A DNA stretch of 64,000 nt from Akkermansiaceae bacterium (GCA_905182405.1 CAJJBQ010000002.1:1364001-1428000), one strand, 5' to 3'. Positions 1-9,738 are shown, numbered from the stretch's first letter. The notes: generated by a model from the letters alone, not told the origin. Numbers and translations: made by a program.

Positions 1-2
1 TC

Positions 3-239
3 ACCGAAATCCCCGCAGAAACGATTCCCCTGGAAGCTGGCAAGAAATATTTCGTCAATATTGGCTCAGTAGGCCAACCACGTGACGGAGACTGGCGGGC
101 TTGTTACGTCATCTATGACCTCGCTGTTGGAACGGTTTCCTTCCGTCGTGTCGAATATGATATTGAGACCACACAGAAGAAAATCAGAGACGCTGGCCTT
201 CCGGACATGCTCGCCGAGCGTCTTGCAGACGGTCGCTAG
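3..239 (+). CDS. Metallophosphoesterase family protein, C-terminal part (5' end outside window)
   Basis: The open frame entering the window at base 3 encodes 78 residues before a TAG stop. It contains a NIGSVGQPRDGD segment followed by FRRVEYDIE and an AGLPDMLAERL tail. This is the pattern of the C-terminal end of YfcE/diadenosine-tetraphosphatase-like calcineurin-type phosphoesterases, where the GSVGQPRDGD stretch closes the active-site side of the sandwich. The N-terminal metal-binding motifs lie upstream of the window, so substrate and start cannot be judged. The following phospholipase D relic appears to start inside its last codons. Confidence 0.7.
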   Translation, partial: TEIPAETIPLEAGKKYFVNIGSVGQPRDGDWRACYVIYDLAVGTVSFRRVEYDIETTQKKIRDAGLPDMLAERLADGR

Positions 240-886
240 GATCGCTCTGTCCGCGACCTTAATTCTGGGAACACCCTCGTGTTTTCATCGCAGTCTCGAT
301 TCTTCCGTCGGTATGGATATCTCAATCTCCAACCCCGGATTCTCGCACTCGATCGCTAAGACTGCCCAAACTCCTTGGACCGAGGGAAACAAGATCGAAA
401 CTCTCGTCAATGGCGACGCCTTTTATCCAAAAATTCCGCAAGCGATCCAAGATGCCAAGCACAGTATCACCTTCGAAACCTTCGCCTACGTGCCCGGCCA
501 AATCGCTACTGATTTCACCAACGCTTTGGTCTTAAAAGCGCAAGAAGGCGTGCAGATTTATGTCATCTCCGATGCCATCGGCTCCGCGGAGCTACCGGCC
601 TCCCACCTTAAACCCATGCGCATCCATGATGCATACCAAACTTCTCGTCGCCGACGACCGCTTCACCATCACAGGCTCAGCCAACCTCGACGACAGCTCG
701 TTTTTCATCAATGACGAGGTCAATCTCCACGTCGACTCCTCCTCTTTCTCCCGCGAGCAAACAGCCGTCTTCCAACGCGACCTCAAACTCTGCCGCGAGA
801 TCACTCTCGCAAGCCTCTCCTCGCTCCCTGGCACCAGCGCCTCGGCGCCTGGCTTATCTCACCTCATCTCTAATTCTTCTTTATGA
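223..886 (+). pseudogene. Phospholipase D / cardiolipin synthase-like gene, internally deleted and frameshifted
   Basis: One frame (from a possible TTG at 223) encodes a lipoprotein-like hydrophobic start (SATLILGTPSC) and the beginning of a first PLD domain (NGDAFYPKIPQAIQDAKHSI, then KAQEGVQIYVISDAIGS). At about 626 the reading shifts by one frame to MMHTKLLVADDRFTITGSAN, a typical second HKD motif (HxK, D, GSxN), followed by the usual NDEVNLHV and FQRDLKLCREITL tail. The remainder of domain 1, including the first HKD motif, is missing. I infer an internal deletion of several hundred bases with loss of frame. Intact relatives make or remodel phospholipids, or act as exported PLD lipoproteins; this copy should be inactive. 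Confidence 0.75.
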
Positions 887-1374
887 AAATTACCCACGTC
901 CTCTTCGTCTGCATGGGCAATATTTGCCGCTCTCCCGCTTGCGAAAATATCTTCCGCCATCTCGTCAAAGAAGCCGGCCTCTCCAAGGAAATCATTTGCG
1001 ACTCCGCCGGAACGCTCGGCTACCACACCGGCAGCAAACCGGACGCCCGCATGTCACGCACCATCCAGAAACGCAATTATGAGGTCACCGGCTACGCCCG
1101 ACAGTTCATCCTCCACGATTTCGAAGCCTTCGATCTCATTCTCACCATGGACGACGAGAACTACGCCAACATCATCGCCCTTGCCAAAAGCGAGAAACAA
1201 AAAGCCCTCGTCCATCGCTTCACCAACTACTGTACCGAACACGACCTCAGCGAAGTCCCCGACCCCTACTACGGCGGAAACGATGGCTTCGAACTTGGAG
1301 CCGACCTCATCGAAGACGGCTCCCGCGGCCTCCTCAATCACCTTAAAAAATTCTCAAGAGAATACGATCTCTAG
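883..1374 (+). CDS. Low-molecular-weight protein-tyrosine phosphatase
   Basis: A 163-residue protein of normal length for the family. It opens with the P-loop VCMGNICRS: nucleophile Cys10, Arg16 and Ser17. The general-acid loop DPYY is at residues 127-130. These enzymes hydrolyse phosphotyrosine (or arsenate, in ArsC-like relatives) in the cytoplasm; the DPYY loop favours the phosphatase. The ATG overlaps the stop of the upstream PLD relic by 4 bases (ATGA), so the two were probably once translated as a unit. Substrate unknown. Confidence 0.93.
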   Translation: MKITHVLFVCMGNICRSPACENIFRHLVKEAGLSKEIICDSAGTLGYHTGSKPDARMSRTIQKRNYEVTGYARQFILHDFEAFDLILTMDDENYANIIALAKSEKQKALVHRFTNYCTEHDLSEVPDPYYGGNDGFELGADLIEDGSRGLLNHLKKFSREYDL

Positions 1375-1655
1375 CCCTTTCCCATCCCCGAAGGGGATCC
1401 ATATGATAGCCCCGGGTTTCCAACCCAGCGTCAAAATTTAAAGCGAGATCTTGGGCAAGCCTTGCCCCCAGCTCCCAAACAAAATCCAGCGACAGCTCCC
1501 ACCTAGCGCTCCGCCAACAAGCTCCACGACCCAAGCCTTCGACGTTGGACGTTCAACGCCCGTTTTACCTCATCTGGTGCCTCGGCGATAAGAAGCAACC
1601 CGCAAGCGACTAATCTCGTATTGCCTTCTATCCCTCACCTGCCAATCCTCAGTCC
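1375..1655. other. Gene-free spacer with word-like interspersed repeat sequences
   Basis: This 281-base spacer has no coding signal. Around 1387-1440 it carries a GGGGATCCATATGATAG stretch leading into a CCCGGGTTTCCAACCC stretch, and around 1541-1562 a TTCGACGTTGGACGTTCAA stretch. Both look like the short text-like sequences scattered between genes in planctomycetes and verrucomicrobia. The second resembles the element at 58563-58604. I see no terminator or RNA gene. Confidence 0.4.
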
Positions 1656-2081
1656 GTGAGTGAGCCCGACGAACCCTACAAGAGCAGAGACGAATCCCTC
1701 TGCCCTTGCAAAAGCCGCGAAACCTACGCCGACTGCTGCCTCCCTTTCGTTGACTGGAAGAAAAAACCGCAGACCGCCGAGCAACTCATGCGCTCCCGCT
1801 ACACCGCCTACTTCTTCCGGCTCACCGACTACATCTTTCGCACCACCCATCCCGACACCCGCGATCCTAATCTCAAACAAGAACTCGAAGAGATGGTCGG
1901 CGACGTCAACTGGCGCTTCCTCACCGTCGTCGGATCCTCAAAAGGCGGCCCCAAAGACAAAACCGGCAAAGTCGAATTTATCGCCGAATACTTCCTCGAC
2001 ACCGAGCCCCACCAGCTCCAGGAACGCTCCCGCTTCAAGCGCTATAAAGGCGATTGGAAATACCTCGACGACAAAGGCTAA
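1656..2081 (+). CDS. YchJ-like SEC-C motif protein
   Basis: A 141-residue protein. A SEC-C zinc-binding motif lies at residues 16-28 (CPCKSRETYADCC), as in YchJ/UPF0225 proteins. The core EQLMRSRYTAYFFRLTDYI and the DVNWRFLTV and GKVEFIAEYF blocks are the hallmarks of the NTF2-like YchJ fold. Biochemical role is unknown in the family. The start chosen is GTG at 1656, the only one that leaves the zinc motif near the N terminus. It stands alone between a phosphatase and a sulfatase. Confidence 0.85.
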   Translation: MSEPDEPYKSRDESLCPCKSRETYADCCLPFVDWKKKPQTAEQLMRSRYTAYFFRLTDYIFRTTHPDTRDPNLKQELEEMVGDVNWRFLTVVGSSKGGPKDKTGKVEFIAEYFLDTEPHQLQERSRFKRYKGDWKYLDDKG

Positions 2082-2220
2082 CCCAAGCGGCAAGAGGTCA
2101 ACCCTCCCCAAAGAGAGGAAGGACAGAAAAAAAGCCAGCCTTGCCCCCAGGTGCTAAATTTCACATCCAAGAGTTAGCTAACCTTTGGTCAGCTCTTTTC
2201 GTTCATCAATCACACCACCC

Positions 2221-3723
2221 ATGAAACTCCTCCTCTGTCTAAGTTTAGTATTTAGCGTTTCGAATTTAGGATTTTCGGCCCAAGGCCGACCGAACATTCT
2301 TTTCATCGCTATCGATGATCAAAACGACTGGATTGGCTGCCTCGACGGACACCCCAACTCCAAAACTCCCCACATCGACGACCTCGCCAAATCCGGCACT
2401 CTCTTCACCAACGCGCACTGCCAATCTCCCCTCTGCAACCCTTCCCGCGCCTCCCTCATGCTCGGCCTCCGACCCGACGCCACCGGCATCTACGGCCTCG
2501 CCCCCTGGTTCCGCAACCTCGACGAGTTCAAAGACCACGTCCCTCTCCAGCAACATCTCGCCAAGAACGGCTACCACACTGCCTCCGCCGGAAAAATCTA
2601 CCACGGCTCCTACGGAAACAAAAAGAAAGACACTGAGTGGCAAGAACTCGGCCCGCGCGCCACCGGCGCACCCTTTCCAAAGGAACGCCTCGTCAAAGAC
2701 ACCCCCCAGCCCCACAAACTCGTCGACTGGGGCGTCTTCCCTCATAAAGATGAAGACAAAGGCGATCACAAAATCGCCTCCTGGACTATCGACTTCCTAA
2801 AACGCCAAGCCGCCAACGATCAGAAACCCGACAAACCTTTTTTCTGTGCCACCGGCTTCTTCCTCCCCCACGTCCCCTGCTTCGTCACCCCTAAGTGGTA
2901 CGACATGCATCGTAATTCCCGCGCTCCTGAAATTCTAGCGACCGACCGCGATGACACCCCACGCTTTTCTTGGTATCTCCACTGGAAACTCCCCGAAGTC
3001 CGTCTCAAATTCCTCCAAGAGAAAAACGAATGGGAAAACCTCACCCGCTCCTATCTCGCCTGCACCACCTTCGTCGACCACCAGATCGGCCGCATCATGT
3101 CCACCCTTAAGGAAACCGGCCTTGATAAAAACACCATCATCATCCTCTGGTCCGACCACGGTTGGCACATCGGCGAAAAGGGCATCACCGGAAAAAATAC
3201 CCTCTGGGACGATGGCACCCGCGTTCCCCTCATCTTCGCCGGACCCGGACTCCCCAAGGGACAGACCGTCGTTGAACCCGCCGAACTTCTCGATATTTAC
3301 CCCACCATTTGCGATCTCCTTAAACTCGACCCTCCCAGCCACAAGCTCCAAGGCATCTCTCTTCTTCCGCAGATCAACGATCCTGCCACTCCCCGAGAGC
3401 AACCCGCCATCACCTCCCACGGAGCCCACAATCACGGCGTTCGCACCAAGGATTGGCGCTACATCCGCTACGCCGATGGCTCCGAAGAACTTTATCATCA
3501 CCCCAAAGATCCCCACGAATGGCGCAACCTTCTTGCTCCCTCAATCGTCACTGAAGCCTTCAAAAAGAAAGCCAGCGCTTTAGCCAAATTCCTCCCCAAG
3601 GACAATCGTCCTCCCGCTCCCGGATCCGCGCATCGAATCATCACCTACGACCCCGAAACAAAGGCCGTGGTCTGGGAAGGAAAGTCCATCGAAAAAGGCG
3701 CACCCATTCCCGAGATCGAGTAA
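2221..3723 (+). CDS. Exported sulfatase, iduronate-2-sulfatase-like
   Basis: A 500-residue secreted sulfatase. The ATG at 2221 begins a clean signal peptide (MKLLLCLSLVFSV, ending near FSAQG); a longer frame from 2185 would bury it. Mature protein starts RPNILFIAIDDQND, with metal-binding Asp32/Asp33. The catalytic motif is CNPSR at 72-76, so the formylglycine precursor is a cysteine and needs an FGE maturase (none in the window). WSDHGWHIGEKG carries the distal metal and histidine residues. The pattern resembles iduronate-2-sulfatase-type enzymes that remove sulfate esters from glycans. It precedes the DUF1549/DUF1553 and DUF1501 pair, a common neighbourhood in glycan-degrading verrucomicrobia. 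Confidence 0.92.
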   Translation: MKLLLCLSLVFSVSNLGFSAQGRPNILFIAIDDQNDWIGCLDGHPNSKTPHIDDLAKSGTLFTNAHCQSPLCNPSRASLMLGLRPDATGIYGLAPWFRNLDEFKDHVPLQQHLAKNGYHTASAGKIYHGSYGNKKKDTEWQELGPRATGAPFPKERLVKDTPQPHKLVDWGVFPHKDEDKGDHKIASWTIDFLKRQAANDQKPDKPFFCATGFFLPHVPCFVTPKWYDMHRNSRAPEILATDRDDTPRFSWYLHWKLPEVRLKFLQEKNEWENLTRSYLACTTFVDHQIGRIMSTLKETGLDKNTIIILWSDHGWHIGEKGITGKNTLWDDGTRVPLIFAGPGLPKGQTVVEPAELLDIYPTICDLLKLDPPSHKLQGISLLPQINDPATPREQPAITSHGAHNHGVRTKDWRYIRYADGSEELYHHPKDPHEWRNLLAPSIVTEAFKKKASALAKFLPKDNRPPAPGSAHRIITYDPETKAVVWEGKSIEKGAPIPEIE

Positions 3724-3837
3724 TAAACCCAACTCGCTTCTCATCATAAACCACGTCACACGGAAAAGATCTGATCAGGGGGCCCTCTCTCGCAACGAAG
3801 CTCTACTCTAAAAATTAAGCATTCACCCCCATTCCCA

Positions 3838-6822
3838 ATGGTCTCGCGGTCTCTCCTCTTCCTCCTCATTTGTCTTCCGACAGCAGGGCAGGAGATCAGC
3901 TTCAACCGAGACGTCCTGCCCATCCTCTCCGATACCTGCTTCGCCTGTCACGGTCCCGACTCCGCCACCCGGGAAGCCGACCTCAGACTCGACCTCGAAG
4001 CTGACGCCAAAGCCCCGCGCGACGGACTCCCTGCGATCGTCCCTCACCATCCGGAGAGGAGCGAACTCATCGACAGAATCCTCCATAATGATCCGAAGGA
4101 AATGATGCCCCCTTCCGACTTCCGCCGTCGGCTCACCCCGGCTGAAAGGGAAACCCTGCAAAAGTGGATCGCCCAAGGAGCTAAGTGGGAAAAACACTGG
4201 GCCTTCGTAAAGCCCGCTACCCCCGCCCTTCCCAAAACCTCTGATCCATCATGGGCCAAAAATCCCATCGATCACTTCATTCTCCAAACCCTCGATCACA
4301 AGAACCTTAATCCCTCTCCCCAAGCCGCTCCTAAAAAAATTCTCCGCCGAGCCGCTCTCGATCTCAATGGTATCCCACCCACTCCCGCTGAAGTGTCCGA
4401 CTTCCTCACCGATGATCAACCCCAAGCCTACGAGCGCGCCGTCGATCGGCTCCTCGCCTCTCCCCGCTATGGCGAAACAATGGCCCTTCCTTGGCTCGAA
4501 GCCGCACGCTTCGCTGACACCGATGGCTACCAATACGATGGTCCCCGCTTCATGTGGCGATGGCGCGACTGGGTCATCGAGGCATACAACTCCAACAAAG
4601 CCTTTGACCAATTCACCATCGAACAACTCGCCGGCGACCTCCTGCCCAACGCCACTCTCGACCAAAAGATCGCCACCGGCTTCAACCGAAACCATCGCTA
4701 CAACTCGGAGGCCGGATTAGTCGTCGAAGAATTCCTCCTCGAAAATGCCGTTGATCGCGTCGACACCACCAGCACCGTTTGGCTCGGTCTCACCATGGGC
4801 TGTGCCCGCTGCCACGATCACAAATACGACCCTCTCTCGCAGAAGAACTACTACGAGATGATCGCTTTCTTCAACAACATCCCCGAATTTGGCCGCGCGG
4901 TAAAAGCCGGGAACTCCGAGCCCTACATCGTCGCTCCCACCCAACCTCAACAGACTCAACTCGCTGACCTCGAAGCTAAAGTCGCCGCCGCCAAAGCGAT
5001 CCTCAAGTCCCTCCAAAAACCAGAATGGAAAGAACAACTCACTGCCGCTGAAAAGACAGCCCTCGTCACCCATCAACTCAGCTATCAACACCCACCCGAA
5101 GCTCTTCACTTCGATGGGAAATCCTCAATCAGCATCCCCGGCACCCCACTCAGCGACAAAAAGAAGGCTCCCGGTCGCTTCGATTCCCTCGCACCTCTGG
5201 GCCGCTACTCCCTCTCCCTTTGGATCAAACCCCACGATCTTACCTCTGGAACCATCGTTTCCCGACAATCAAACGGTAGGCTCACTCCCGGGTTCAACTT
5301 GCAACTCAAGGACGGCCACCTCCGCTTCAACATCATCACCAACTGGATTGCGGGCGTTGCCATGGTTGAGACAAAAGAGAAAATCCCCGCCAACGAATGG
5401 ACTCACCTCACCTTGACTTTCCACGGTCAACTCCGCGCCACCAACCAACACATTTTTATCAATGGAAAAGAAGCTTCACTCAAGATCATCCACAACACCA
5501 ACAGCAACACCGGCTCTGCAAAAAAAGGCTCCCCACTGCGACTCGGCGGCTATCAGAACAATTACTACCAAGGTGACATTCGCGACCTCCGCGTCTATCG
5601 CCGCCCCATCAATATTCGCGAAATCCTCACCCTTTCAGGCAACGCCCAAGCTGAACTCCAAACCGCCTTCCTCGAACAAGGCCCCGGCAACAAGGCCCAC
5701 CCCAAACTCCTCGCCGCCGAGGAGAAGCGCGACCAATTCCTCCGCACCCTCCCCACCACCATGGTCATGCAGGAGAATGCCACCGAGAAGAAAACCTTCA
5801 TTCGCAAGCGCGGCCTCTACAACGACTATGGCGAAAAAGTTTCCCGCAACGTTCCGGAGATTCTCCCACCTCTCCCTAAGAGCTTTCCGCGCAACCGACT
5901 CGGCCTCGCCCGCTGGCTCGTATCACCCGATCACCCACTCACCGCTCGCGTCACCGTCAATCGCTACTGGCAAAAATATTTCGGCACCGGTCTCGTAAAA
6001 ACATCCGAAGACTTCGGTGTCCAGGGAGAGAAACCCTCGCATCCGGATCTCCTCGACTGGCTCGCCACCGAATTCATCAACTCCGGATGGGACGTCAAAC
6101 ACCTCCAACGCCTCATCGTCACCAGCGCCACCTATCGTCAACAATCCAACCTGAATCCTCAGCTCTTGGAAGCCGACCCTCACAACCGCTTCCTCGCCCG
6201 TGGTCCCCGCCAACGCCTTCCCGCCCACGTCATCCGAGATCAAGCACTCGCCGTCAGCGGTCTCCTTGTCGAAAAAATCGGCGGCCCTTCGGTCAATCCT
6301 TATCAACCCAAGGATCTCTGGATCGAAATGTCGATGGGCCAAAAATACAAGCAATCAAAGGGCCATGATCTCTTCCGACGCAGCCTCTACACGATCTGGA
6401 AACGCACCGTCAATCCGCCCTCCATGGGTCTTCTCGATGCCGCCGACCGCGAAGCCTGCTGGGTCGGCACCAAGCGCACTAATACCCCACTCCAGGCCCT
6501 CACTCTTTTAAATGAAACCGCCTTCGTCGAGTCCGCACGCAAGCTCGCCGAACGCACCCTTCGAGAAAACCCGATCGACCCGATCACCCATGCATTCGAG
6601 ATCGTCACGCTGCGTTTGCCCAAGCCCCAGGAGAAAGATATCCTGACCTCTGCTCTCTCCACCTATCTCGAATCATTTAAAAACGATCCCAAGTCAGCCG
6701 CCGCGCTCTCTTCAATCGGAGAATCTCCCGTCCCAAAAGATCTGGACCCCATTCAACTCGCCGCCTTCACCACGCTCGCCAACGTCCTCCTCAACCTCGA
6801 TGAAGTGATCACCAAGGAATGA
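3838..6822 (+). CDS. PSD1-type exported cytochrome with DUF1549, LamG and DUF1553 domains
   Basis: A 994-residue exported protein. Residues 1-18 form a signal peptide. A planctomycete-type cytochrome c domain follows, with CFACH heme attachment (Cys34, Cys37, His38). DUF1549 spans about 130-340, a LamG/concanavalin-like domain about 425-610, and DUF1553 about 680-940 (FPRNRLGLARWLVSPDHPLT, TPLQALTLLNE). This architecture is typical of the large periplasmic or surface proteins expanded in Planctomycetes and Verrucomicrobia; their chemistry is not established, though gene context with sulfatases suggests polymer breakdown. It is 28 bases upstream of its usual DUF1501 partner and probably cotranscribed with it. 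Confidence 0.92.
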   Translation: MVSRSLLFLLICLPTAGQEISFNRDVLPILSDTCFACHGPDSATREADLRLDLEADAKAPRDGLPAIVPHHPERSELIDRILHNDPKEMMPPSDFRRRLTPAERETLQKWIAQGAKWEKHWAFVKPATPALPKTSDPSWAKNPIDHFILQTLDHKNLNPSPQAAPKKILRRAALDLNGIPPTPAEVSDFLTDDQPQAYERAVDRLLASPRYGETMALPWLEAARFADTDGYQYDGPRFMWRWRDWVIEAYNSNKAFDQFTIEQLAGDLLPNATLDQKIATGFNRNHRYNSEAGLVVEEFLLENAVDRVDTTSTVWLGLTMGCARCHDHKYDPLSQKNYYEMIAFFNNIPEFGRAVKAGNSEPYIVAPTQPQQTQLADLEAKVAAAKAILKSLQKPEWKEQLTAAEKTALVTHQLSYQHPPEALHFDGKSSISIPGTPLSDKKKAPGRFDSLAPLGRYSLSLWIKPHDLTSGTIVSRQSNGRLTPGFNLQLKDGHLRFNIITNWIAGVAMVETKEKIPANEWTHLTLTFHGQLRATNQHIFINGKEASLKIIHNTNSNTGSAKKGSPLRLGGYQNNYYQGDIRDLRVYRRPINIREILTLSGNAQAELQTAFLEQGPGNKAHPKLLAAEEKRDQFLRTLPTTMVMQENATEKKTFIRKRGLYNDYGEKVSRNVPEILPPLPKSFPRNRLGLARWLVSPDHPLTARVTVNRYWQKYFGTGLVKTSEDFGVQGEKPSHPDLLDWLATEFINSGWDVKHLQRLIVTSATYRQQSNLNPQLLEADPHNRFLARGPRQRLPAHVIRDQALAVSGLLVEKIGGPSVNPYQPKDLWIEMSMGQKYKQSKGHDLFRRSLYTIWKRTVNPPSMGLLDAADREACWVGTKRTNTPLQALTLLNETAFVESARKLAERTLRENPIDPITHAFEIVTLRLPKPQEKDILTSALSTYLESFKNDPKSAAALSSIGESPVPKDLDPIQLAAFTTLANVLLNLDEVITKE

Positions 6823-6850
6823 TCACGAAACGTCAAACCCCTCATCCGGT

Positions 6851-8254
6851 ATGAACCAGCATTCCTTCTCCCGCCGTCATTTCTTCGAAAAAGGCACCCA
6901 CGGGCTGGGCTCGGCAGCGCTCGCCAGCCTTCTCACCCAGACTGCCGTCGGTGAATCGAGCCCTGGACTCAAGCCAAAGGCAAAGCGTGTCATCTACCTT
7001 TTCCAAAGTGGCGGACCTTCGCAGATCGACCTCTTCGATCACAAGCCACAGCTCGCAAAGTTCCATGGCAAGGATGTCCCCGAATCGATCTTCAACGGGC
7101 AACGCAAAACTGGGATGACCGCCGGCCAAACTGCCTTCCCGGTTGCCCGTTCCACCTTCAATTTTAAAGAAGCCGGACAAAGCGGACAGTGGCTCAACGC
7201 CGACCTTCTTCCCCACCTCTCAGGGATCGCCGATGAAATCAGCGTCATCCGCTCGATGCACACCGAGGCCATCAATCACGACCCCGCCATCACCTTTTTC
7301 CAAACCGGCTTTCAACTCGCCGGCCGTCCCTCAATCGGCTCGTGGCTTTCCTACGGACTCGGCAGCGAAAACGCCAATCTCCCTGCCTTTGTCGCCATGA
7401 CTTCGAACCGCTCAGGCCAGGCCCTCTACGATCGACTTTGGGGCTCCGGCTTTCTCCCTTCGAAACATCAAGGCGTCCGTTTCCGCTCCGGAAAAAACCC
7501 CGTGCTCTATCTTAATAACCCCAACGGAATTAGCTCGGATCTGCGACGCAGCACGCTCGATCATATCGCCGAGCTCAACCGAATCCATCATCAGGAATTC
7601 TACGACCCCGAGATCGAAACCCGCATCGCACAATATGAGATGGCTTTCCGCATGCAGATGTCAGTTCCGGAACTCACCGATGTTTCCGATGAACCCGATA
7701 GCACGTTCAAACTCTACGGCGAGGATGCTCGAAGGCCCGGAACCTATGCCCACAACGCACTCATGGCCCGACGCCTGAGCGAGCGCGGCGTCCGCTTTGT
7801 CCAACTCTTCCATCGTGGCTGGGACACTCATGGAGGACTCGTGAAACAACTCGGCCAGCGCTGCAGAGAAACCGATCAAGCCTCCGCGGCCTTAGTGACG
7901 GACCTCAAACAACGCGGACTTCTCGACGACACCCTTGTCATCTGGGGAGGAGAATTCGGCCGCACGGTTTACAGCCAGGGAAACCTCACCGAAAAAAGCT
8001 TCGGTCGCGATCACCACCCACGTTGCTTCTCGATGTGGCTTGCCGGAGGCGGCATAAAACAAGGACAGTCCATCGGAAAAACCGACGACTACTCATACAA
8101 CATCATCAAGGATCCCGTCAGCGTCCACGACCTCCACGCCACCATCCTTCACCTCTTGGGCATTGACCACGAACGACTGACTTATAAATTCCAGGGTCGC
8201 CACTATCGTCTCACTGACGTCCATGGTCGGCTCATCAAAGATCTTCTGGGCTAG
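6851..8254 (+). CDS. DUF1501 exported protein
   Basis: A 467-residue protein with a Tat-like start (SRRHFFEKGTHGLGSAALASLL). It continues KRVIYLFQSGGPSQIDLFDHKP, the DUF1501 signature. Further conserved blocks are GSWLSYGLGSEN, FHRGWDTHGG and WGGEFGRT...GRDHHPRCFSMWLAGGG. The fold is alkaline-phosphatase/sulfatase-like, but no enzymatic activity is established. It is the standard partner of the upstream PSD1 cytochrome. Its stop overlaps the end of the convergent HD-domain gene by four bases. Confidence 0.93.
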   Translation: MNQHSFSRRHFFEKGTHGLGSAALASLLTQTAVGESSPGLKPKAKRVIYLFQSGGPSQIDLFDHKPQLAKFHGKDVPESIFNGQRKTGMTAGQTAFPVARSTFNFKEAGQSGQWLNADLLPHLSGIADEISVIRSMHTEAINHDPAITFFQTGFQLAGRPSIGSWLSYGLGSENANLPAFVAMTSNRSGQALYDRLWGSGFLPSKHQGVRFRSGKNPVLYLNNPNGISSDLRRSTLDHIAELNRIHHQEFYDPEIETRIAQYEMAFRMQMSVPELTDVSDEPDSTFKLYGEDARRPGTYAHNALMARRLSERGVRFVQLFHRGWDTHGGLVKQLGQRCRETDQASAALVTDLKQRGLLDDTLVIWGGEFGRTVYSQGNLTEKSFGRDHHPRCFSMWLAGGGIKQGQSIGKTDDYSYNIIKDPVSVHDLHATILHLLGIDHERLTYKFQGRHYRLTDVHGRLIKDLLG

Positions 8255-8892
8255 GCTCCAATCTCACCCGCGAGCTCTTCTAAAAAGCGCTCCATAAATT
8301 CCTTCCGTTCGCCGGCCACCTCTCGGCCCGCCTCCGTCTTCATCGTTTCGGCGAGCCCCAGAAGCTTCACCTTAAAATGATCAACCGCAAAACGACGATC
8401 ATCCAATTCACGCTCATTCCCGAAAGGATCATCGCCATCAAAAAGCTGCGAACTCATCTTCCCCGCCGTGTAAAACGTCCGCGCAATCCCTAGCGCTCCT
8501 AGGGCTTCCAGTCGATCCGCATCTTGCAGGATTTGCGCTTCCAAGGTCAGCGGTTCCACTCCTGCGGAAAACGAATGAGCGATGATCATGTGATGCACCG
8601 CTTCAATCTCATCGGCCTCAAATCCCAGTTCACTCAGAATAGGCCTAGCCGCCTCCGCGGAAAGCCTCGACGCCTGATCTCTCTCATGCGAATCCTTGGG
8701 CACATTTACCAAGTCATGTAAATAAGCTGCCGCAGTGAGAAAACGCAAGTTCCCGGCTCCGGCCCGCTTCACCATCTCACTCGCATTCTCTAAAACCCGA
8801 CGCGCATGATGCAAATCGTGACTCCCATCCGAGGAATCCAAATGGCCTTCGAGAATCTGCTCCAACTGTTCCACCAAGGAAGGATCATTCAT
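8251..8892 (-). CDS. HD-domain phosphohydrolase, YedJ-like
   Basis: A 213-residue protein. HD-domain residues are visible: His28/His29 in SHDLHHARRV, the His59-Asp60 doublet in AAAYLHD, His100/His101 in EAVHHMIIAHS and Asp124/Asp126 in LQDADRLEALGALGIAR. This order and length match small YedJ-type metal-dependent phosphohydrolases, whose physiological substrates are mostly unknown. It stands alone on the minus strand, converging with DUF1501. Confidence 0.88.
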   Translation of the reverse strand: MNDPSLVEQLEQILEGHLDSSDGSHDLHHARRVLENASEMVKRAGAGNLRFLTAAAYLHDLVNVPKDSHERDQASRLSAEAARPILSELGFEADEIEAVHHMIIAHSFSAGVEPLTLEAQILQDADRLEALGALGIARTFYTAGKMSSQLFDGDDPFGNERELDDRRFAVDHFKVKLLGLAETMKTEAGREVAGERKEFMERFLEELAGEIGA

Positions 8893-8901
8893 GGGCCAAA
8901 T

Positions 8902-9738
8902 CTATCGCTGCACTTCAGGAATGACGAGACGGTAAAACCTTGGCCCCGGCGATTGCGTAAGGGGGTAGTCAATCACATCGCCGGTTCCATCGATTGCCTC
9001 AATCGGGCTCCAGTCATCATCCTTAAGCGAAATACTTTGTTCAACTAGATATTTCACACCAAGTGACGACTGCCATACCAAAATAATTGGCGCGACGTCA
9101 CTATCGACTACCTCAATCCCCAACTCAAGGGCCTCTGGCCCCGTCGGTCCACCTCCTTGAATTCCCACCGCGATAGAAGCGAGGTCGAGACTAAAGCGCA
9201 GTTCAACCCCACCCGTCATAATTGATCCGGTCGCTGAACTGATCTGGTCGAGATTGATCGATGCCACATCGATCCCATCTCCAAGGAGAGCATTGCTTCC
9301 ACGAATCTCCATTCCTAAGATATCGATTCCTCCTCCATCGCTCAGAGGGAAGGACACAAACTCAGCTGATTCTACTTCTCTAAGCTCTAGATTCATCCGT
9401 TCCGGAACCTGGCCAAATCTTGCTAAAAGGGTTTGTGGAATTCCCTCCACACCATTCTCAACCGACCCCTCCCAGATTCGCTCCCCGATCACCACTTTAA
9501 TCCCGAGATTTACCTCTTCATAGTAGGCTCGGTCTTCCTGCAAGAAGTTCATCGCAGTCACCACGAACCCAGCATCATCATTATAGAAAAAGGTCATCGA
9601 CACTTCATCGTCGGGCGCAATGCCCCCTTCCCCAAAAGTTCCCTCCGCTCGAGTCACCGCACCCTCCGCGGTCCACTCCACGATCTCGGCATGAAGAATC
9701 CCGATCAAACACAACACAAAAAACCCAAACCAACCCAT
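8902..9738 (-). CDS. Exported protein of unknown function
   Basis: 278 residues if started at the ATG at 9738, which gives a clear signal peptide (MGWFGFFVLCLIGILHA). A longer frame from 9810 would place 24 polar residues before it. The body is acidic and beta-rich, with DDEVSMTFFYNDDAG resembling the PEP-CTERM-associated beta-sandwich proteins, but no PEP-CTERM tail is present. The C-terminal VKYLVEQSISLKDDDW...RFYRLVIP is the module that ends many exported verrucomicrobial proteins. Function not recognised. It sits 9 bases upstream of the HD gene and could share its transcript. Confidence 0.75.
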   Translation of the reverse strand: MGWFGFFVLCLIGILHAEIVEWTAEGAVTRAEGTFGEGGIAPDDEVSMTFFYNDDAGFVVTAMNFLQEDRAYYEEVNLGIKVVIGERIWEGSVENGVEGIPQTLLARFGQVPERMNLELREVESAEFVSFPLSDGGGIDILGMEIRGSNALLGDGIDVASINLDQISSATGSIMTGGVELRFSLDLASIAVGIQGGGPTGPEALELGIEVVDSDVAPIILVWQSSLGVKYLVEQSISLKDDDWSPIEAIDGTGDVIDYPLTQSPGPRFYRLVIPEVQR

